Assembly: GCA_036480375.1 (NCBI GenBank)
Contig: JAZGGI010000047.1
Coordinates: 1-64,000 of the forward strand
Origin: Candidatus Zixiibacteriota bacterium
Lineage (GTDB): Bacteria; Zixibacteria; MSB-5A5; GN15; JAAZOE01
Direction: 5' to 3'
Length of the DNA stretch: 64,000 nt
Part shown: in pieces, positions 63,537-64,000 of the stretch
Layout of the letters: every line of letters begins with the position of its first letter
Position numbering within the stretch: the stretch's first letter is position 1
The notes under the pieces: generated by a model
What the model was told of the DNA's origin: nothing
The model's database searches: none
What the model saw: only the letters and a program-made list of their open reading frames with translations
Made by a program: the position numbers and the translations under genes

Positions 63537-64000
63537 GGAAAGAGAATATAATATTCCGGCTTAATGCGAAGTTTTCTAAATCGTATAGGGTGGTTTCTAT
63601 AATCACCCTATATTTAATTTTTATAGTGATTCCCACATACGCAGATGTTCCTCGGCGGCCAAGTATTGAAGATTATCTGCTGCAAATGGGTTATGAACCT
63701 ACTCAAGAAAGTCTGACCAGGGCATTTAATAGCGGAGATGCATGGGCTCAAATTTATTCTTTAATGTGGCTTCAGGAAAACAACGATTCTGCATTTTTGG
63801 ATATGATTCCTTCATTATTAAAGTCCAGTTCAATTAAGGTTCAACTCGAGACCGCCAAACTTCTATCGCAATTTGATCGTAGCGACGGAATTGAATGGCT
63901 GCAAAAATGGGAAAATATAGATATTAACTGGGAATCTCCCTACGTCGATACTGCCAATGCCTTATTGGACGCCGCCAGCGCGTTGGCCAAAAAGGGCGAT
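63530..64000 (+). CDS. Exported protein of unknown function (partial, C-terminus beyond window)
   Basis: The frame opens at an ATG that overlaps the end of the preceding gene by 7 bases and stays open to the window edge (157 codons). A hydrophobic signal (VVSIITLYLIFIVIPTYA) at about residues 22-39 is followed by DVPRRPSIEDYLLQMGYEP and a helical region (LMWLQENNDSAFLDMIPSLL) that resembles repeat/HEAT-like architecture. AAGGCGGC and CGGGA segments lie just upstream. The tight overlap suggests co-translation with the HExxH protein. The family cannot be named from this part. Confidence 0.7.
   Translation, partial: MLRKENIIFRLNAKFSKSYRVVSIITLYLIFIVIPTYADVPRRPSIEDYLLQMGYEPTQESLTRAFNSGDAWAQIYSLMWLQENNDSAFLDMIPSLLKSSSIKVQLETAKLLSQFDRSDGIEWLQKWENIDINWESPYVDTANALLDAASALAKKGD

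Overview
The window looks like a chromosomal piece of an uncultured Gram-negative bacterium of the FCB superphylum, most like metagenome-derived Zixibacteria-type lineages. This is inferred from several features seen here: C-terminal sorting domains of the type IX secretion kind (PNPFNP motif), many dockerin-like tails of the form GDAVFIINHVFKGGPAP, SecA with a long insertion, a GldA/GldF-GldG-type ABC exporter, a periplasmic M16 peptidase pair and moderate G+C. No rRNA, CRISPR array or complete insertion sequence was found.

Layout. 1-811 is the N-terminal part of a secreted beta-helix protein. 1222-3758 is a small scrambled accessory island beside a tRNA-Gln gene. It holds a protein of unknown function, a QatC/QueC-like defence gene cut off just after its PP-loop, a lone Pycsar-type nucleotide cyclase on the other strand, and the C-terminal remnant of a large serine recombinase that runs into the tRNA. 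3901-8542 encodes two secreted proteins with cohesin-like modules and sorting domains. 8719-29694 is mostly core: VanZ, DUF819, secA with two envelope genes, a MacB/FtsX-type permease, rsgA (apparently with an ACG start), an MCE protein with a GH57 glucanotransferase, TraB/GumN, an iron alcohol dehydrogenase, and yajC-def-fmt-rng.

29700-30750 is a patch of small elements: a 46-residue protein, a degenerate tRNA-Gly-like gene, and a likely small RNA bounded by a consensus promoter and an intrinsic terminator. 30954-36773 carries an EamA transporter, a Ycf48-like lipoprotein and an ftsE-ftsX-envC-holB cluster in which FtsE has lost most ATPase motifs. 37000-40482 is a decaying imported-looking cassette: half of an SLC13 transporter, a frameshifted response regulator, an intact CPA2 antiporter and a gene remnant, with a dispersed-repeat-like sequence on its left.

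40602-64000 is dominated by the cell surface: dockerin-tailed VCBS, beta-lactamase/integrin-propeller and M43 protease proteins, an active/inactive M16 pair, a NAPE-PLD-like hydrolase, a Gld-type ABC operon with a DUF4340 protein, a ferredoxin, and a dockerin protein whose C-terminal domain has an HExxH motif.

The most interesting theme is the surface system. Proteins with cohesin-like modules carry type IX sorting domains, while five proteins with dockerins carry none. This suggests that the dockerin proteins may be held at the surface by a sorted multi-cohesin scaffold. The second theme is the defence-gene graveyard at the tRNA-Gln gene.
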